A stretch of 5,782 bases of DNA, from contig JACNLR010000146.1 of NCBI GenBank assembly GCA_014381385.1, positions 1 to 5,782 of the forward strand. Reading direction: 5' to 3'. This document shows, piece after piece, positions 5,034 to 5,782 of the stretch. How positions within the stretch are numbered: position 1 is the stretch's first letter; the number at the start of each line of letters is the position of its first letter. Source of the DNA: Planctomycetota bacterium. GTDB lineage: Bacteria; Planctomycetota; Phycisphaerae; Phycisphaerales; SM1A02. The notes under the pieces were generated by a model that ran no database searches, was not told the DNA's origin, and saw only the letters and a program-made list of their open reading frames with translations. The translations under genes and the position numbers were made by a program.

Positions 5034-5782
5034 TTATCTTTCAATAAGCATTGAAACGGCGTTGCCGCCACCGAGGCACAAACTTACAATTCCACGTTTA
5101 CCGCCGGTTCGCTTTAAGTGATGCAGTAAAGAAACCAGCACCCTTGTTCCTGAGGCGCCAATTGGGTGCCCGATTGCTACGCCGCCACCCCCAATGTTGA
5201 CTTTTGAAAGATCCACGCCAAGGTGATTTGTGTTTTGCAATAGTTGCACCGCAAATGCTTCATTTATTTCGAACAGGTCTATGTCGGCAATCGTTAATTT
5301 GTTTCGCTCAAGAAGCTCGGCGATTCCAAGGCCTGGCGCCGTAAAAATTTTCTTTGGCTCTACGCCAAATGTGTTGTAGTCAATTATTTTTGCCATTACA
5401 GGGGTAGATGTTTTTTCTGCGGTTTCTTGGTTCATGACGAGCACAGCTGCTCCACCGTCAGAAATTTGGGAGGCGTTGCCCGCAGTAACCGAGCCTTCTT
5501 TTGCAAAGGCTGGGCGCAGTTTTCCAAGAGACTCGGCTGTTGAATCACCCCGCACTCCCTCGTCTTTTGTTACACCATCGCGTTGTTTAATTTGCCCCGC
5601 CTCAAGTGGAATAATTTCGCTTTCGTACCATCCCTCGCTTGTTGCGTACGCTGCTTTTGTGTGGGAAGCGGCGGAGAGTTCGTCTTGTTCTTCTCTGGTA
5701 ATTGCAAACTCATCAGCAGTCCACTCCCCTTCAATATTTTCTCTTGCACCCTCACAACGGTCAATGACCGCAATAATGCAAA
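5034..5782 (-). CDS. Acetyl-CoA C-acyltransferase (thiolase), C-terminal part
   Basis: This is the C-terminal 248 residues of a thiolase, roughly 60 percent of the usual 390-400. It runs in from the right edge on the - strand and stops with TAA (complement of 5034-5036). Thiolases cleave 3-ketoacyl-CoA or condense two acetyl-CoA in the cytoplasm. Visible blocks, numbered within the fragment, are ITREEQDELSAASH (about 27-40), LRPAFAKEGSVTAGNASQISDGGAAVLVM (about 88-116), NEAFA (about 173-177), GHPIGASGTRVLV with the catalytic His (about 202-214) and SLCLGGGNA with the second catalytic Cys (about 232-240). The nucleophilic Cys of the N-terminal half is outside the window. A GTG at 5553-5555 (complement) begins the longest block with a start codon, but the frame is open upstream of it to the edge with thiolase-like sequence, so it is not the real start. 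It converges on the small basic ORF with an 18-base gap. Biosynthetic and degradative thiolases cannot be told apart from this part. Confidence 0.9.
   Translation of the reverse strand, partial: CIIAVIDRCEGARENIEGEWTADEFAITREEQDELSAASHTKAAYATSEGWYESEIIPLEAGQIKQRDGVTKDEGVRGDSTAESLGKLRPAFAKEGSVTAGNASQISDGGAAVLVMNQETAEKTSTPVMAKIIDYNTFGVEPKKIFTAPGLGIAELLERNKLTIADIDLFEINEAFAVQLLQNTNHLGVDLSKVNIGGGGVAIGHPIGASGTRVLVSLLHHLKRTGGKRGIVSLCLGGGNAVSMLIER

Noticed and set aside
5758..5770. 13-base palindrome CGGTCA-A-TGACCG near the right edge
   Set aside because: It is a single copy inside thiolase coding sequence, with no second site or promoter nearby to suggest an operator.
5553..5782. Possible frameshift or separate short gene in the thiolase region
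   Set aside because: The thiolase frame is open from the stop at 5034 to the right edge with family-like sequence throughout; the apparent break at 5555 only reflects an internal GTG. The usual H-M-G motif is not visible in the first residues, but the edge is too close to judge.
1..5782. Search for CRISPR arrays, insertion sequence ends, integrase sites or toxin-antitoxin pairs
   Set aside because: I saw no regularly spaced direct repeats, no transposase motifs, no terminal inverted repeats flanking genes and no abrupt change in base use.

Overview
The window looks like chromosomal DNA of a Gram-negative bacterium with moderate GC (roughly mid-40s percent by eye). The best guess is a planctomycete, possibly from an uncultured marine-type lineage. 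The reasons are the form of the TolC-like protein (the long version with 'PLLRGAG' and 'ERFRRTF' blocks), the large-coiled-coil membrane fusion protein next to it, and a UbiX with the 'PCSSNTL' variant. These resemblances are recalled family patterns, not database results. All clear genes except the last lie on the + strand.

Layout. Bases 1-97 hold no gene I can defend. From 98 there is a short in-frame lipoprotein-type signal peptide, interrupted by a TAG codon at 158-160, that leads directly into a TolC-family outer-membrane efflux protein (188-1768). Next come an HlyD-type membrane fusion protein (1794-3287), a UbiX-family flavin prenyltransferase that overlaps it by GTGA (3284-3874), a small unknown lipoprotein (best start 3914, end 4426), and a yeast FCY1-type cytosine deaminase that overlaps the lipoprotein by ATGA (4423-4866). 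A 43-residue, very basic ORF with the best Shine-Dalgarno in the window follows (4884-5015). A convergent acetyl-CoA C-acyltransferase (thiolase) enters from the right edge on the - strand and stops at 5034; its N-terminal half lies outside the window.

How the genes fit together. The outer-membrane channel and periplasmic adaptor would form two parts of a tripartite export system; no inner-membrane pump or ATPase is present here. The UbiX, lipoprotein and deaminase genes are packed like one transcription unit, with two stop/start overlaps, although a weak -10-like site precedes the lipoprotein. The enzymes share no obvious pathway (prenylated FMN synthesis, pyrimidine salvage, acyl-CoA thiolysis), so the cluster may be housekeeping genes that merely sit together.

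The most notable observation is the amber codon that separates a convincing lipoprotein signal from the rest of the TolC-like protein without changing frame. I see no mobile element, CRISPR array, tRNA or rRNA, and no convincing new defence or biosynthetic system.
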